Shown one piece after another: positions 10,410 through 20,577 of a stretch of DNA of 64,000 bases; position 1 is the stretch's first letter; every line of letters starts with the position of its first letter. The position numbers were made by a program, and so were the translations under genes. Origin of the DNA: Oceanospirillaceae bacterium (GTDB taxonomy: Bacteria > Pseudomonadota > Gammaproteobacteria > Pseudomonadales > Oceanobacteraceae); contig PBQA01000014.1 of assembly GCA_002724925.1 (NCBI GenBank), positions 1 through 64,000 on the forward strand. Direction: 5' to 3'. A model generated the notes under the pieces. That model was not told where the DNA came from. It saw nothing but the letters and a program-made list of their open reading frames with translations, and ran no database searches.

Positions 10410-11291
10410 ATGGATCGGATAGAGGCGATGCGCACGCTGGTCAGCGTGATTCATGAGGGCAGCTTTACCCGTGCGGCAAATCGTCTGGCAATGTCGCCGC
10501 AGCTGGTGAGTAAGTATGTGGCGCAACTGGAGGAGCACCTCGGCGTACGGCTTCTGAACCGCACAACGCGGCGAATCCATCTGACCGAGGCCGGAGAGCG
10601 CTACGTTCAGCAGGCTCAGCAGATACTGTCAGATATCGACGATATGGAGAGTCAGACTGGCGATCTGCAGGCGCAGGCGCGGGGCCTGCTGAGAATTGCA
10701 GCGCCGGTGTCGTTCGCGAGCCTGCATCTTGCCGAGCCGCTGGTATTATTCCAACAGAGTCACCCCGACGTTGGCATTGATCTTCAATTAAACGACCGGA
10801 AGGTGGATATCATCGAAGAAGGTTTTGATGTCGCCTTGCGAATTGGTCATTTGAAGGACTCATCGTTGGTTGCGAGAAAGCTTACAGATATTCGCCTGGC
10901 ATACTGTGCATCACCTGAGTACCTCAAAAAATACGGCGAGCCGGCATCATTGTCTGAGCTGCCACAACATCGCTTTCTTCAATACAGCTATATGGAAGAT
11001 GAGCAATTGCGTCAGGCCGGGGTTCTGCGTGGCCATCAGTTCAGCTGCAATAACGGCGAAGTACTGAATAATGCCGCCATTGCGGGAGCAGGCATTGTTC
11101 TGCAGCCGACGTTTATTTCTGGCGCAGCACTGGCTGATGGGCATCTGGTGGAAATACTGAAACAAGAAGCACCGGAGCCCATCGCTCTGTATGCCGTGTA
11201 TGCACACCGCACGTTGCTCTCCAGCAAAGTGCGGGCATTTATTGATTCTCTGAGTGACTACTTTTCTGGTGCGCCGTCTTGGGATATGTGA
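10410..11291 (+). CDS. LysR-type transcriptional regulator, probable regulator of the divergent quinone-detoxification operon
   Basis: This 293-residue protein has an N-terminal winged helix-turn-helix (MDRIEAMRTLVSVIHEGSFT, then AANRLAMSPQLVSKYVAQLE), a linker helix and a two-lobed effector domain starting near residue 90 (LLRIAAPVSF). It belongs to the large CrgA/AaeR-like subgroup. A GGGGAAG lies directly before the ATG. The divergent partner is the DoxX/YqjG/dioxygenase operon, and in E. coli the LysR protein YhaJ lies near and activates yqjF, so quinone or catechol sensing is a reasonable inference. It ends 9 bp from the convergent yicC gene, with no evident terminator between them. Confidence 0.88.
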   Translation: MDRIEAMRTLVSVIHEGSFTRAANRLAMSPQLVSKYVAQLEEHLGVRLLNRTTRRIHLTEAGERYVQQAQQILSDIDDMESQTGDLQAQARGLLRIAAPVSFASLHLAEPLVLFQQSHPDVGIDLQLNDRKVDIIEEGFDVALRIGHLKDSSLVARKLTDIRLAYCASPEYLKKYGEPASLSELPQHRFLQYSYMEDEQLRQAGVLRGHQFSCNNGEVLNNAAIAGAGIVLQPTFISGAALADGHLVEILKQEAPEPIALYAVYAHRTLLSSKVRAFIDSLSDYFSGAPSWDM

Positions 11292-11300
11292 GCCCAGCGT

Positions 11301-12164
11301 TTACTCAATATTCTGAACCTGCTCGCGCATCTGCTCGATCAGCACTTTCAGATCGACCGCAATACGCGTCAATTCCGTACGCATGGCTTTGGATGAAAGC
11401 GTATTCGCTTCGCGGTTTAACTCCTGCATCATAAAATCCAGTCGTCGGCCAATGGGCTCTTCACGTTGCAGAATATTGAGAACTTCGTCGATATGGGTAC
11501 GCAGCCGATCGGTTTCTTCTGCAATATCGGCTTTTTGCGCGAGCAATACCATTTCCTGTTCGAGTCGTTCGGTATCCGGATTTTCGATTAACTCATTCAG
11601 TTTGTTTAACAGGTGAGTGCGCTGAGCGGCAATGGCTTCGGGCACAATTTTATCGGCTTGTTCAGAAAGCTTCAGGACTTCTGCACAACGCTGCTGTATC
11701 AGGTTAACCAGTGCGTCACCTTCACGCAGACGCGCTGAAAGTAATGACTCGATACATTCATTAAATGACGTCAGTGCGCTTTGATGAAGCCCTTTTATGT
11801 CGGCTGCGGTAGTTTCCAGAACCCCCGGCCATTGAAGAATTCTGAGTGCGTCTAACGCGTTGCCCGGACCAATCACTTCATGAACTTTGTCTGCGGCACT
11901 GTTCAATGCAGCAACCAGTTCCTGATTGACCTGCAAGTTTTGTTGCTGTTGTGAGGGCTGAAACCTCAGGAAAACTTCAACTTTTCCACGATTTAATGTC
12001 GATTTAATATTTTCGCGTAGCACGGGTTCTAAATCACGGAACTCATCCGGTAGTCGAAAATGCAGTTCGAGGTAACGGCTATTGACGGAGCGAATTTCCC
12101 AGTTAATGCGCCCGGCTTCTGTTTCAATAGTGCTTCTGGAAAAAGCGGTCATGCTGTAGGCCAT
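11301..12164 (-). CDS. yicC: YicC/YloC family endoribonuclease
   Basis: This 287-residue protein starts MAYSMTAFSRS and has the EIRSVNSRYLELHFRLPDE block typical of YicC N-terminal domains. The C-terminal DUF1732 region includes EEPIGRRLDFMMQELNREAN and the metal-binding segment around EANTLSSKA. YicC is a stress-related endoribonuclease implicated in small-RNA turnover. The ATG at 12164 follows GAGGTTTTT. In P. aeruginosa the homologue also lies between gmk and rph; here the quinone cluster and a lipoprotein/OmpA pair have been interposed. Confidence 0.93.
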   Translation of the reverse strand: MAYSMTAFSRSTIETEAGRINWEIRSVNSRYLELHFRLPDEFRDLEPVLRENIKSTLNRGKVEVFLRFQPSQQQQNLQVNQELVAALNSAADKVHEVIGPGNALDALRILQWPGVLETTAADIKGLHQSALTSFNECIESLLSARLREGDALVNLIQQRCAEVLKLSEQADKIVPEAIAAQRTHLLNKLNELIENPDTERLEQEMVLLAQKADIAEETDRLRTHIDEVLNILQREEPIGRRLDFMMQELNREANTLSSKAMRTELTRIAVDLKVLIEQMREQVQNIE

Positions 12165-12256
12165 AAAAACCTCAATATGGATTAGCGAATAACTATTTTA
12201 GATGTTTGCGGAGGGATATACGAATACGTGCCGGTTTAGTTGTGTTTGACGGAGAT

Positions 12257-12276
12257 AAAAAAGGGGCCGAAGCCCC
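12257..12276 (-). terminator. Intrinsic terminator of the lipoprotein/OmpA operon
   Basis: Read on the minus strand, GGGGC-TTCG-GCCCC is followed by six Ts. The stem is closed by the very stable UUCG tetraloop. It lies 51 bp after the stop codon of the gene at 12328-14259. Confidence 0.9.
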
Positions 12277-12327
12277 AAAGAGTGAAGTGGGGCATCCCTG
12301 GCCCCGAGGTGCTGGGCTATGCCCAAA

Positions 12328-14259
12328 TCAGTCTGTGCACAACAGACGTATGCGGCACAGGCCATCAAATAACGGGTCGAGGCCTGCATCTGAGAGTGCG
12401 TCGATCAGTGCACCACCTACCTGCAATAAACCGGGGTCGAGGTTCGGGTCGGTCAGGGCACCTGCATTCACGAGGTCTTTAGATATCACTGTCAGAGTCA
12501 GCAGTTTGCCTGCTTCGACGTTGGCCAGTGATGTCTTCAGCACTTCAACATCAACAAGACGGGTAATATCTTCTTGATTGGTCAGCGCCCCCAGAACAGG
12601 GAGTTGGCCGATCTGGTTCAGGAGATCAATCAGCGGCGCTTCGAGTGCTTCCGGTAGAGGCAGGCCACTGTCATCCAGAACCTGAATATCGACCAGTCCA
12701 CCTTCGCTGAAGACAAGCTCACCAATCGTCAGGAAAGACTGCGCCAGTGCCGCCGGGTCGCCGTTAGCCAGTGCATCGGCAAAAGCTTGTTGAACGCCTT
12801 CGCTGAAGCTGCCGAAGCCAATGTTAACTGACAGAGTACAGGCTGCTTCTGTGCCTGTGGCGTTGCCCTTAGGATCACAAACAGCGATCAGTACGGAGCT
12901 GAACTCGGTCAGGCGCTCTGGCGTCAGTTCGCCATCTACCAATAGTGGGAAGATCTCCAGAATAACCAGGTCGTAGTCGCCCGAGTTAAAGGCTTCGAGC
13001 AGATCGAAATTCTGAGGGTCATCTGCGAACTGGGTCAGCAGGTCCTGCAACTGTGCCAGAGTGGATGGGTCGAGGAGGTCCGCAAAATTGTCGAGATCTC
13101 CGAGGTCTTCTTCAGACAACCCCGTCAGGGCAAGCAGTTCTTCTGAGCCTGCGGCAATTAATGCAGCCAGGGTTAATGGCAGCTCGAACAGAGCCTGCGG
13201 ATCGGTTCGTACGCCGCCGTCTCCACCTTCATCACCAGGCTCTTCTTTACCGTTTTCAACAATATTAATAAGGTTGCCGGCCAGATCTTCGAGTGCAGCT
13301 TGCAGGTCAGCTAATGGATTGTCGCCAGATCCACCACCGAGTATCCCTTCAATCACCGCAGTCAGGCTCTCAGTACGGAAGATATTTGTGCTGATTGCTG
13401 CGAGTGGATTACCGCTAAGGTCTTCAATATTGGTGTTAATTTCTAACAGGTAGAAGCTTTCGCCATTCAGTGGTTCACTCGGGGTAAAGAGGACCCGGCT
13501 GCCATCGAATGAGAACTCACCTTCGATTTTTCCGCTACCTGGAATTGGCGAACCTTCACTGTCGACAGGAATAACATAAATGCTGTCGAAGTTTACGGTG
13601 CTACTGTCGAGTGGCTCTGAAAAATCAATAACCAGAGTAATATCGACAGGTAATAATCCCATTAAATCTGGTGTGGAAATTAATATTTCAGGGGCTGTTG
13701 TATCCTCATCCTCCACCCCTCCGGTAGTGAAGTCAGAGGATGTATCAGCACCTAGTGCAATATTTTCGCTACAGTCTGCTGTGATGCCCGCACCGATGTT
13801 CACTGTATAGAGAGTGTCTTCCTCTAAGCCGCTAACAGGATTAATGAGCAGTGCGTTGCCGTTAACTGAGAGGCTTGCATCAACAGACCCTGCGCTACCG
13901 CCAGATAAAAAGGCGGAGGTCGCGTCGACAGAGCCTTCATCCAGATCCGTGTTAAAGGTCACCCGGACACTCGTTGCGATAGAAACATTTTCAGCAGCAC
14001 TGGTCGGGATGAATTCTGTCACTGCGAACTGGCTGTCTCCGGAGCATACTGGGTCTACAGTGCCCGGTGCGCTATTGTTGCCACCATTGTCATCACCGTT
14101 ACCTACGGCTCCGTCGATCTGGTCTGAACCCACCGGATCAGTAACAGCGGAGTCGTTACTTCCCAGTCGGCCTTCTGAATCTGAACCGTTGCCACCGCAC
14201 GCGGTCAGGACGACGGCAGCCAGCAAGGTTAATGGGGTTTTAAAGTTGGGCTTTTTCAT
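12328..14259 (-). CDS. Lipoprotein with two Ig-like (Big_5/SbsA-type) domains and an unknown C-terminal half
   Basis: This 643-residue protein has a lipoprotein signal (LLAAVVLTACGG, lipobox Cys about residue 21). A low-complexity Gly/Asp/Asn/Ser linker follows. Residues ~72-180 (FIPTSAAENVSIATSVRVTF, later LYTVNIGAG) and ~190-300 (PLDSSTVNFDSI, later YLLEINTNIEDLSGNPL) each resemble the bacterial Ig-like fold in which a sum of parts is exposed between N...F and P...T strands. The C-terminal ~300 residues are rich in Leu, Asp and Glu, and I do not recognise them. The start at 14259 follows CCGGAGA. It lies 14 bp downstream of an OmpA-type gene, so both are probably co-transcribed envelope components. 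The function is unknown. Confidence 0.75.
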   Translation of the reverse strand: MKKPNFKTPLTLLAAVVLTACGGNGSDSEGRLGSNDSAVTDPVGSDQIDGAVGNGDDNGGNNSAPGTVDPVCSGDSQFAVTEFIPTSAAENVSIATSVRVTFNTDLDEGSVDATSAFLSGGSAGSVDASLSVNGNALLINPVSGLEEDTLYTVNIGAGITADCSENIALGADTSSDFTTGGVEDEDTTAPEILISTPDLMGLLPVDITLVIDFSEPLDSSTVNFDSIYVIPVDSEGSPIPGSGKIEGEFSFDGSRVLFTPSEPLNGESFYLLEINTNIEDLSGNPLAAISTNIFRTESLTAVIEGILGGGSGDNPLADLQAALEDLAGNLINIVENGKEEPGDEGGDGGVRTDPQALFELPLTLAALIAAGSEELLALTGLSEEDLGDLDNFADLLDPSTLAQLQDLLTQFADDPQNFDLLEAFNSGDYDLVILEIFPLLVDGELTPERLTEFSSVLIAVCDPKGNATGTEAACTLSVNIGFGSFSEGVQQAFADALANGDPAALAQSFLTIGELVFSEGGLVDIQVLDDSGLPLPEALEAPLIDLLNQIGQLPVLGALTNQEDITRLVDVEVLKTSLANVEAGKLLTLTVISKDLVNAGALTDPNLDPGLLQVGGALIDALSDAGLDPLFDGLCRIRLLCTD

Positions 14260-14273
14260 AAATATCTCCGGTT

Positions 14274-15425
14274 TTATTCAGGCTGGCGCAGAACCAGTTC
14301 CACTCGGCGGTTTTTGGCGCGTCCTTCGGGCGTGTCGTTAGTGGCGACGGGTGCAGTTTCGCCCATACCCTGAGAGTTAATTCGGGTTAACGAGATGTCG
14401 TATTCCGCTGAAAGCACCTTCCCTACAGCACTGGCACGTGCGTCAGATAGCTGCATGTTGTAACTGGCTGAGCCACGGCTGTCGGTATGGCCGAACACCT
14501 GGAGTTCAGTTGAAGGGTATTCCTTCATCAGGCGGGCAATATTCTCGAGTTCTTTTACGGATTCCTGTGGCACGGCAGAGCTATTGCTGGGGAAGGCGAT
14601 ATAGAGATTTTCGCGGACTTCTACCGTCAGTTTTTCTGCACAACCCTGAGCGTCTACTTTTGCGCCCTCTGGTGTATCAGGGCACGCGTCATTCTTGTCG
14701 AGGATGCCGTCCATATCAGAGTCTTTTTCTTCACATCCGGTCGCATCAACGACAGCACCTGCCTGAGTATTCGGGCACTGGTCGTCACCGTCGACGACGC
14801 CATCCCCGTCACTATCAAGAACCACAGGTTCCATCGCTTTGGCGTAGCTACGCCCGAAGAGAACCGAAATACCAAGAAAGGGCTGGAAATCAATGTAGGT
14901 ATCCTGAACTTCACCAATCGCGCGCACACCCGCCTCAGCAATAAAGCGCTGATCGAAGATCAATTTCTGCAACCCTGCCTCAGCGAACAGAGCGTTTTCG
15001 CTGACTTCACTACTACCGATTAAGGTGTTCGATGCGATGTCATAATTGTTGTACTTGTAACCGCCGCCAGCGAACGCCCGCCAGTCTCCGTAATGAAACG
15101 CAGACGGATGAAATCTAAGGCCGACAGAATACGATTCCACATCAATATCAGCCTCTGATTCAGTGGTTTCGCTCTCCGCCATGGCTGCCTGAGCATAGAT
15201 ACTTAACAGTGGGTTGTACTGGTGGGTGAGGTTGATGCCGTACCCATGAAAATCAGTGATGTTATCGTCGGTATCTTCGGTACGCCCTTCTGCGATCAGA
15301 GAGTAGTTGTATTCAATACCGAGGCTGGTATAGCTCTCAGGCCATTCATGTTCGTGGTCATCTGCTACTGCCATTGATGGCATGAGTGCGATGGTGCAGA
15401 TAAGTGCTGTTTTTTGTATATCCAT
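14274..15425 (-). CDS. OmpA family outer-membrane protein with TSP3 calcium repeats
   Basis: This 383-residue protein has a short signal peptide (cleavage near MAVADDHEHE). An eight-strand-type beta-barrel follows (about 30-195), then acidic thrombospondin type-3 repeats (DSDGDGVVDGDDQCPNT and DSDMDGILDKNDACPDT). The C-terminal OmpA domain carries FGHTDSRGSASYNMQLSDAR and ends RAKNRRVELVL, which binds peptidoglycan. The TSP3 Asp ladder should bind calcium. No strong Shine-Dalgarno sequence is visible before the ATG at 15425. It is the promoter-proximal partner of the lipoprotein at 12328-14259. Confidence 0.9.
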   Translation of the reverse strand: MDIQKTALICTIALMPSMAVADDHEHEWPESYTSLGIEYNYSLIAEGRTEDTDDNITDFHGYGINLTHQYNPLLSIYAQAAMAESETTESEADIDVESYSVGLRFHPSAFHYGDWRAFAGGGYKYNNYDIASNTLIGSSEVSENALFAEAGLQKLIFDQRFIAEAGVRAIGEVQDTYIDFQPFLGISVLFGRSYAKAMEPVVLDSDGDGVVDGDDQCPNTQAGAVVDATGCEEKDSDMDGILDKNDACPDTPEGAKVDAQGCAEKLTVEVRENLYIAFPSNSSAVPQESVKELENIARLMKEYPSTELQVFGHTDSRGSASYNMQLSDARASAVGKVLSAEYDISLTRINSQGMGETAPVATNDTPEGRAKNRRVELVLRQPE

Positions 15426-15875
15426 AGTCAGAACTCAGATTGTTCATAAATTGCGTGCTGTCGATGGCATAGAAAAATCAGTTATGACGGTGTCGACGTG
15501 TCGCGTTGTTTGTAACCTTCCTGTTTGAGAAGGTGTCCTGAGTGGAATATATCGTTGCGAACTATGGTGATATGTTCGTTTGTGTTATCGAAGGTGAGGG
15601 ATTGTTATTTAAAAACTGAGAGATTTATTAGTAGTGGCTGAATCTATTGCAATAATCACAGTTACATTTTGAAACACTAGAACAGAGTGAAACAAAATAA
15701 AACCTATTGTTACTCTGCGGGGGTGTTTCAGATCTCTTTTGTAGTCAGCTGGCTCTCATGGAAAAATGATCTTTCAATTTCACAACACTGAATAACCGTT
15801 GGGATTCTCTGTATACTGCGCGCTGTGACAGAAGCCATAGCTACAGAAGCCATAGATAGAGACAGGGGACACATT
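15426..15875. other. 450-bp divergent intergenic region between the OmpA-type gene and rph
   Basis: No convincing reading frame is present. The middle (about 15590-15720) is strongly AT-rich. A direct repeat ACAGAAGCCATAG occurs twice just before rph (about 15828-15855). The frame of rph is open back to an ATG-like codon at 15825, but that extension is not needed. The region must hold the promoters of both flanking genes. Confidence 0.6.
15789..15817 (+). promoter_or_regulatory. Possible rph promoter
   Basis: A good -10 element TATACT lies at 15812-15817. The hexamer 17 bp upstream (TGAATA, 15789-15794) is a poor -35. Transcription from here would give a leader of about 50 nt before the ATG at 15876. 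Confidence 0.35.
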
Positions 15876-16592
15876 ATGAGACCAAGCGGCCGCGCACTGG
15901 ATCAGTTGAGAGAAGTACGCATCACCCGGAACTACACCAAGCACGCCGAAGGCTCTGTGTTGGTGGAGTTCGGCGACACCAAAGTCATCTGTACGGCCAG
16001 TGCGGAAACCAAAGTGCCACCTTTCCTGCGCGGTCAGGGCCAGGGCTGGGTTACCGCAGAATACGGTATGTTGCCACGTTCGACCGGATCGCGAATGATT
16101 CGTGAAGCTGCCAAAGGTAAGCAGCAGGGCCGTACGGTTGAGATCTCCCGCCTGATTGGCCGCAGCTTACGTGCTGCTGTTGACCTCGAAGCGCTGGGTG
16201 AAAACACCATTACCATCGACTGTGATGTGATTCAGGCCGACGGTGGCACGCGTACCGCATCAATCACTGGTGCGTGTGTTGCTCTCGCAGACGCCATTAA
16301 CTGGCTGAAAGAAAACGGCAAAGTGAAAGGTGAGCCACTGAAGCAGATGATCGCTGCAGTGTCTGTCGGTATTTATAACGGTGAAGCCGTACTGGATCTG
16401 GACTATGCCGAAGATTCAACCGCCGAGACCGACCTGAACGTCATCATGACCGAGAAAGGCGGTTATGTAGAAATTCAGGGCACGGCAGAAGGCGAAGCCT
16501 TCTCTGGTGAAGAGCTGACTGCCATGCTGGCGCATGCCCAGAAGGCTATCGGCGAACTGTCAGAGTTGCAGAAGGCGGCTTTGGCGTCCTGA
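15876..16592 (+). CDS. rph: Ribonuclease PH
   Basis: RNase PH is a phosphorolytic 3'-5' exoribonuclease that trims tRNA and other RNA 3' ends. The ATG at 15876 follows AGGGGA and gives 238 residues, the standard family length, starting [14 protein letters not shown]. Conserved blocks include [37 protein letters not shown], and the phosphate-binding [16 protein letters not shown] with [18 protein letters not shown]. It heads the rph-crc-pyrE arrangement, with crc on the opposite strand. Confidence 0.97.
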   Translation: MRPSGRALDQLREVRITRNYTKHAEGSVLVEFGDTKVICTASAETKVPPFLRGQGQGWVTAEYGMLPRSTGSRMIREAAKGKQQGRTVEISRLIGRSLRAAVDLEALGENTITIDCDVIQADGGTRTASITGACVALADAINWLKENGKVKGEPLKQMIAAVSVGIYNGEAVLDLDYAEDSTAETDLNVIMTEKGGYVEIQGTAEGEAFSGEELTAMLAHAQKAIGELSELQKAALAS

Positions 16593-16596
16593 TACG

Positions 16597-16625
16597 AAAA
16601 AGGCCAGCGGGTTCGCTGGCCTTTT
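16597..16625. terminator. Bidirectional terminator between rph and crc
   Basis: A 9-bp stem AGGCCAGCG / CGCTGGCCT with a GGTT loop is flanked by As on the left and Ts on the right. It serves the convergent rph and crc genes. Confidence 0.85.
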
Positions 16626-16679
16626 CACTTTGTTCCAGAGTTATCTCTTCTGGAAATTTCTATTTTAAGATCTGGTTTT

Positions 16680-17456
16680 TCAGATCTCTTCATCAAACTC
16701 ATATTCGATAAGCACCGCAGCATGCTTGCCGAATTGAGGTGCTTTTTCGACACGCGCTTCAACAACGTACTGACGCACTCCCGGTGTGCAGATCTGATAG
16801 TCGATACGCCAGCCGTTCTGATCACGGCGCTGGCTTTCTTCATCGGGCCACCAGGTAAACTGATTCTCACCAAAGTTTGCTTCACGAAAGGCATCGGTGA
16901 ACTCTACCGGCCCGAATACCTGATCAAACCAGGCACGCTCTTCTGGCATAAATCCGGGAGTATCCTGTGCATTTTTCCAATCCTGGATATCAACAGTCTT
17001 GTGCGCTGCTTCGAAGTTGCCACAGAAAATAAACTCGCGACGTTTGCGTCGGGTTTTCTGCAAATGCTCAAGAAACACCTGCTGAAACTCGAGTTTGTCG
17101 TCAAGCGTGTTGTGCTCATCAATCGTTGGAAACAGAACTGAGGCCACACTGACGTGGTCGAAGTCAGCCTGAATGAAGCGACCCTGCATATCCCATTCGG
17201 CGTGGGCTAAGCCCGTCATGATGGCCTTCGGGACATCGCGGGTCAGGATAGCGACGCCGCTGTAGTTATCTTCGGCAGCATCGAAAAAGTACGCGTTGAA
17301 TCCTTCCGGGTAGAGTACGTCGTCAGACAGCTGATACTCTTTTGCCTTGAGGTTCTGTATGGCTACGACGTCAACATCGGCACTGCTTAGCCACTGATAC
17401 AGGCCGTTTTTCACTGCCTGCTCTAGTCCGTCAACGTGAAGTGTGATTATCCTCAT
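16680..17456 (-). CDS. crc: Catabolite repression control protein Crc (exonuclease III fold, catalytic residues lost)
   Basis: Crc acts with Hfq to block translation of catabolic mRNAs in pseudomonads. The 258-residue protein has the exonuclease III/EEP fold, and its distinctive segments are RRKRREFIFCGN, PEERAWFDQVFGPVEF, QFTWWPDEE and GWRIDYQICTPGVR, the same as in P. aeruginosa Crc. Residues required for nuclease activity are replaced: the early NxNGL is HVDGL, QE(T)K is QNLK, GDFN is GNFE, and the final SDH is GKH. The start at 17456 (MRIITLHVDG) is preferred over the open extension to 17513 because it matches Crc length. It sits between rph and pyrE exactly as in Pseudomonas. Without functional data the name rests on sequence recognition and synteny. 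Confidence 0.9.
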   Translation of the reverse strand: MRIITLHVDGLEQAVKNGLYQWLSSADVDVVAIQNLKAKEYQLSDDVLYPEGFNAYFFDAAEDNYSGVAILTRDVPKAIMTGLAHAEWDMQGRFIQADFDHVSVASVLFPTIDEHNTLDDKLEFQQVFLEHLQKTRRKRREFIFCGNFEAAHKTVDIQDWKNAQDTPGFMPEERAWFDQVFGPVEFTDAFREANFGENQFTWWPDEESQRRDQNGWRIDYQICTPGVRQYVVEARVEKAPQFGKHAAVLIEYEFDEEI

Positions 17457-17628
17457 ACATGGTTCCCGGTTATCGATGGGTGTATCATACCGCATCCAAT
17501 TAGGCCGCTGCACTCTTCTGTGGCACCTATATGGCTACGGGTCTTGCAAAAACAGGAGATAACCCGGCTGGATCGCCTGTTCTTCTTAATTTTCATTGCT
17601 GGCCCACGACGACAATTCAGGATTCCTT

Positions 17629-18276
17629 ATGCAGACCTATCAGAAAGAGTTTATCGAATTTGCTATCCAGCAGGGTGTACTACGTTTTGGTGAGTTCACT
17701 CTTAAATCCGGACGCATCAGTCCCTATTTCTTCAACGCTGGTTTGTTTAACACAGGGTCTGCACTCGCGCGCCTGGGTCGTTTTTATGCGGCGGCGTTAG
17801 AAGACTCCGGCATCGAATACGATGTTGTCTTTGGCCCTGCATACAAAGGTATCCCTCTGTCTGCTGCGTTATCTATTGCATTGGCGGACCAGTACCAGAA
17901 AGACCTTCCTTATGTCTTTAACCGCAAAGAGGCCAAGACGCATGGTGAAGGTGGTAATCTGGTTGGTGCTCCGCTTGAAGGCCGTGTTCTGATTGTAGAC
18001 GACGTTATCACGGCTGGCACGGCGATCCGTGAAGTGATGACAATGATCAATGCAGCTGAAGGTGCGACTCCGGCGGCGGCGCTGATCGCGCTCGACCGTC
18101 AGGAACGTGGTCAGGGCGAATTATCGGCCATTCAAGAGGTAGAACGTGACTTCGGTATCACTGTTGCCAGTATCGTAGGCCTGAATCAGGTGCTAGATTA
18201 TGTGTCTGGAAATCCGGAGCTGGCGCAATACGCAGACGCGATTACAGCCTATCGGGATCAATACGGCGTTAAGTAA
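17629..18276 (+). CDS. pyrE: Orotate phosphoribosyltransferase
   Basis: This enzyme converts orotate and PRPP to OMP in pyrimidine synthesis. The 215-residue product begins [20 protein letters not shown]. The flexible-loop segment [17 protein letters not shown] and the PRPP-binding [16 protein letters not shown] are intact. AGGA at 17619-17622 sets the ATG at 17629; the frame extends to 17596 but lacks a ribosome-binding site there. It is divergent from crc with a 172-bp gap and is followed after 12 bp by a coiled-coil envelope protein. Confidence 0.97.
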   Translation: MQTYQKEFIEFAIQQGVLRFGEFTLKSGRISPYFFNAGLFNTGSALARLGRFYAAALEDSGIEYDVVFGPAYKGIPLSAALSIALADQYQKDLPYVFNRKEAKTHGEGGNLVGAPLEGRVLIVDDVITAGTAIREVMTMINAAEGATPAAALIALDRQERGQGELSAIQEVERDFGITVASIVGLNQVLDYVSGNPELAQYADAITAYRDQYGVK

Positions 18277-18288
18277 CCCGGGAGACCT

Positions 18289-18954
18289 ATGTTCAGGCGG
18301 CTGTTGGTTGGTGCAACTATAAGCGCATTAGCATGCGCATCTTTGGCAGCAGGCAATGTTTATCGGTTCAATGTAGACGGACAAATTGTTATCAAAGACT
18401 CGGTGCCCGCAGAGCTGGCGCCGCTTGGATACGATGTTCTCAACTCCCGTGGGATGCTGGTAAAGCGTGTACCGCGTGAATTGACGCCTGAAGAAATCGC
18501 CGAGCGTGATCGCCTCAAGGCTGAGCAGGAAGCCCGCAATAAGCGCATAGAGCAGCGTAAGCAGAAGGATAAAGACCTGATGCGTATCTACTCTACGGTC
18601 GCGGATGTAGATCGAGCCCTGCAGAGAAAGTCTGACGAAGTGATCACTCAGAAGGATTTGCAGGCGCGGCGGATTACGGATCTCACTGAAAAATTAGAGC
18701 AGGCGCAGCAGGCGGCAGCAAACACAGAACGACGTGGAGCGGCTGTGTCTGAATCGCTGGTGGACGAGATCCGTCACTATCAAAGTGCCATTCAGGGAGC
18801 GGAAGTTGCCATTCGCGAACTGGAAGAAAAGTTAGAAACGCTGAATGCGGATTACGATGTTATCCGTCAGCGATTGCGAGTGCTGTCGGTGTATCCCGCA
18901 GGCACCTTGCCAGAGGAAGTCGACAGCAGTCGATTGCCAGCTCTCAATCCTTGA
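18289..18954 (+). CDS. Exported coiled-coil protein with a DUF4124-like N terminus
   Basis: This 221-residue protein has a clear signal peptide (MFRRLLVGATISALACASLA, cleavage about residue 21). The mature start NVYRFNVDGQIVIKDSVP matches the DUF4124 pattern (Y-R-x-x-D-x-x-G ... D-x-x-P). From about residue 62 it is a long charged coiled coil (EEIAERDRLKAEQEARNKR, and EKLEQAQQAA through LEEKLETLNA). No catalytic motif is seen. It follows pyrE by 12 bp, so it is probably co-transcribed. It runs towards slmA with only 12 bp between the stops. A periplasmic structural role is inference. Confidence 0.75.
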   Translation: MFRRLLVGATISALACASLAAGNVYRFNVDGQIVIKDSVPAELAPLGYDVLNSRGMLVKRVPRELTPEEIAERDRLKAEQEARNKRIEQRKQKDKDLMRIYSTVADVDRALQRKSDEVITQKDLQARRITDLTEKLEQAQQAAANTERRGAAVSESLVDEIRHYQSAIQGAEVAIRELEEKLETLNADYDVIRQRLRVLSVYPAGTLPEEVDSSRLPALNP

Positions 18955-18966
18955 GAGCTAATCTTT

Positions 18967-19581
18967 TTATGGCATCTTTAAGTCTTTTTCCTGCAGCAAT
19001 ATCTGGCTGAGAGACGCCCATTGTGCTGACCAATGCTCTGTTGGGCGAACAGAAAATTCCGTGCGCACGTACTGACGTATACGCCCTTCAATAACAGCCG
19101 TCAGGAGGTTCGCCAGTGCTGTTGGCGATTGCTGTGGTATGAGGCCTTCACGCACTTCCGCTTCTCGCAGGATTTGCTTGAACTGAAGCTCAAAGCGGTC
19201 GAAGACCTGATCAATCCGCTGGCGCAGCCTTTCTGTTTCTCCGGCCAGTGCATCGCCCGAAAGCAGACGGCACATGCCAGGGTTTTTCTCAGCGAAAGTC
19301 AGCAATAACCCCAGTGTTTTTTCACACCGCTGCTGCGCACCGTCGATGTCCTTGAGAATCATGTTGATGCGCGAAAACAGCGTATCTTCGATAAAGGTAA
19401 TCAAGCCTTCAAACATCTTCGCTTTCGACGGGAAGTGGCGATAAAGCGCCGCTTCTGAAACCCCGACTTCTTTCGCAAGGCTCGCGGTTGTGATCCGCCC
19501 GCCGGGATTGGACTCCAGCATGTGCGCCAGAGCCTGAAGGATCTGGTCGCGGCGAGACATCTTTTCCGTTGCGTCTGTCAT
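18967..19581 (-). CDS. slmA: Nucleoid occlusion factor SlmA (TetR fold)
   Basis: SlmA binds chromosomal SBS sites and blocks FtsZ polymerisation over the nucleoid. The 204-residue protein has an N-terminal helix-turn-helix (ITTASLAKEVGVSEAALYRH, then FPSKAKMFEGLI). The C terminus shows the SlmA-type blocks CRLLSGDALAGETERLRQRI and VIEGRIRQYVRTEF, not found in generic TetR regulators. GGAATACGG precedes the ATG at 19581. It lies 9 bp downstream of argB in the coaBC-dut-algC-argB-slmA direction. In E. coli slmA is also next to dut. Confidence 0.93.
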   Translation of the reverse strand: MTDATEKMSRRDQILQALAHMLESNPGGRITTASLAKEVGVSEAALYRHFPSKAKMFEGLITFIEDTLFSRINMILKDIDGAQQRCEKTLGLLLTFAEKNPGMCRLLSGDALAGETERLRQRIDQVFDRFELQFKQILREAEVREGLIPQQSPTALANLLTAVIEGRIRQYVRTEFSVRPTEHWSAQWASLSQILLQEKDLKMP

Positions 19582-19590
19582 CCGTATTCC

Positions 19591-20529
<939 letters not shown>

Positions 20530-20577
20530 TCAAAGGCGCGATTATACCTCTAATCACTTCCCGGTTGCTATGACTGT

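Noticed and set aside
16680-17456. Functional exonuclease III (xthA)
   Set aside because: Key catalytic residues in four motifs are replaced, while Crc-specific segments and the rph/pyrE neighbourhood are present.
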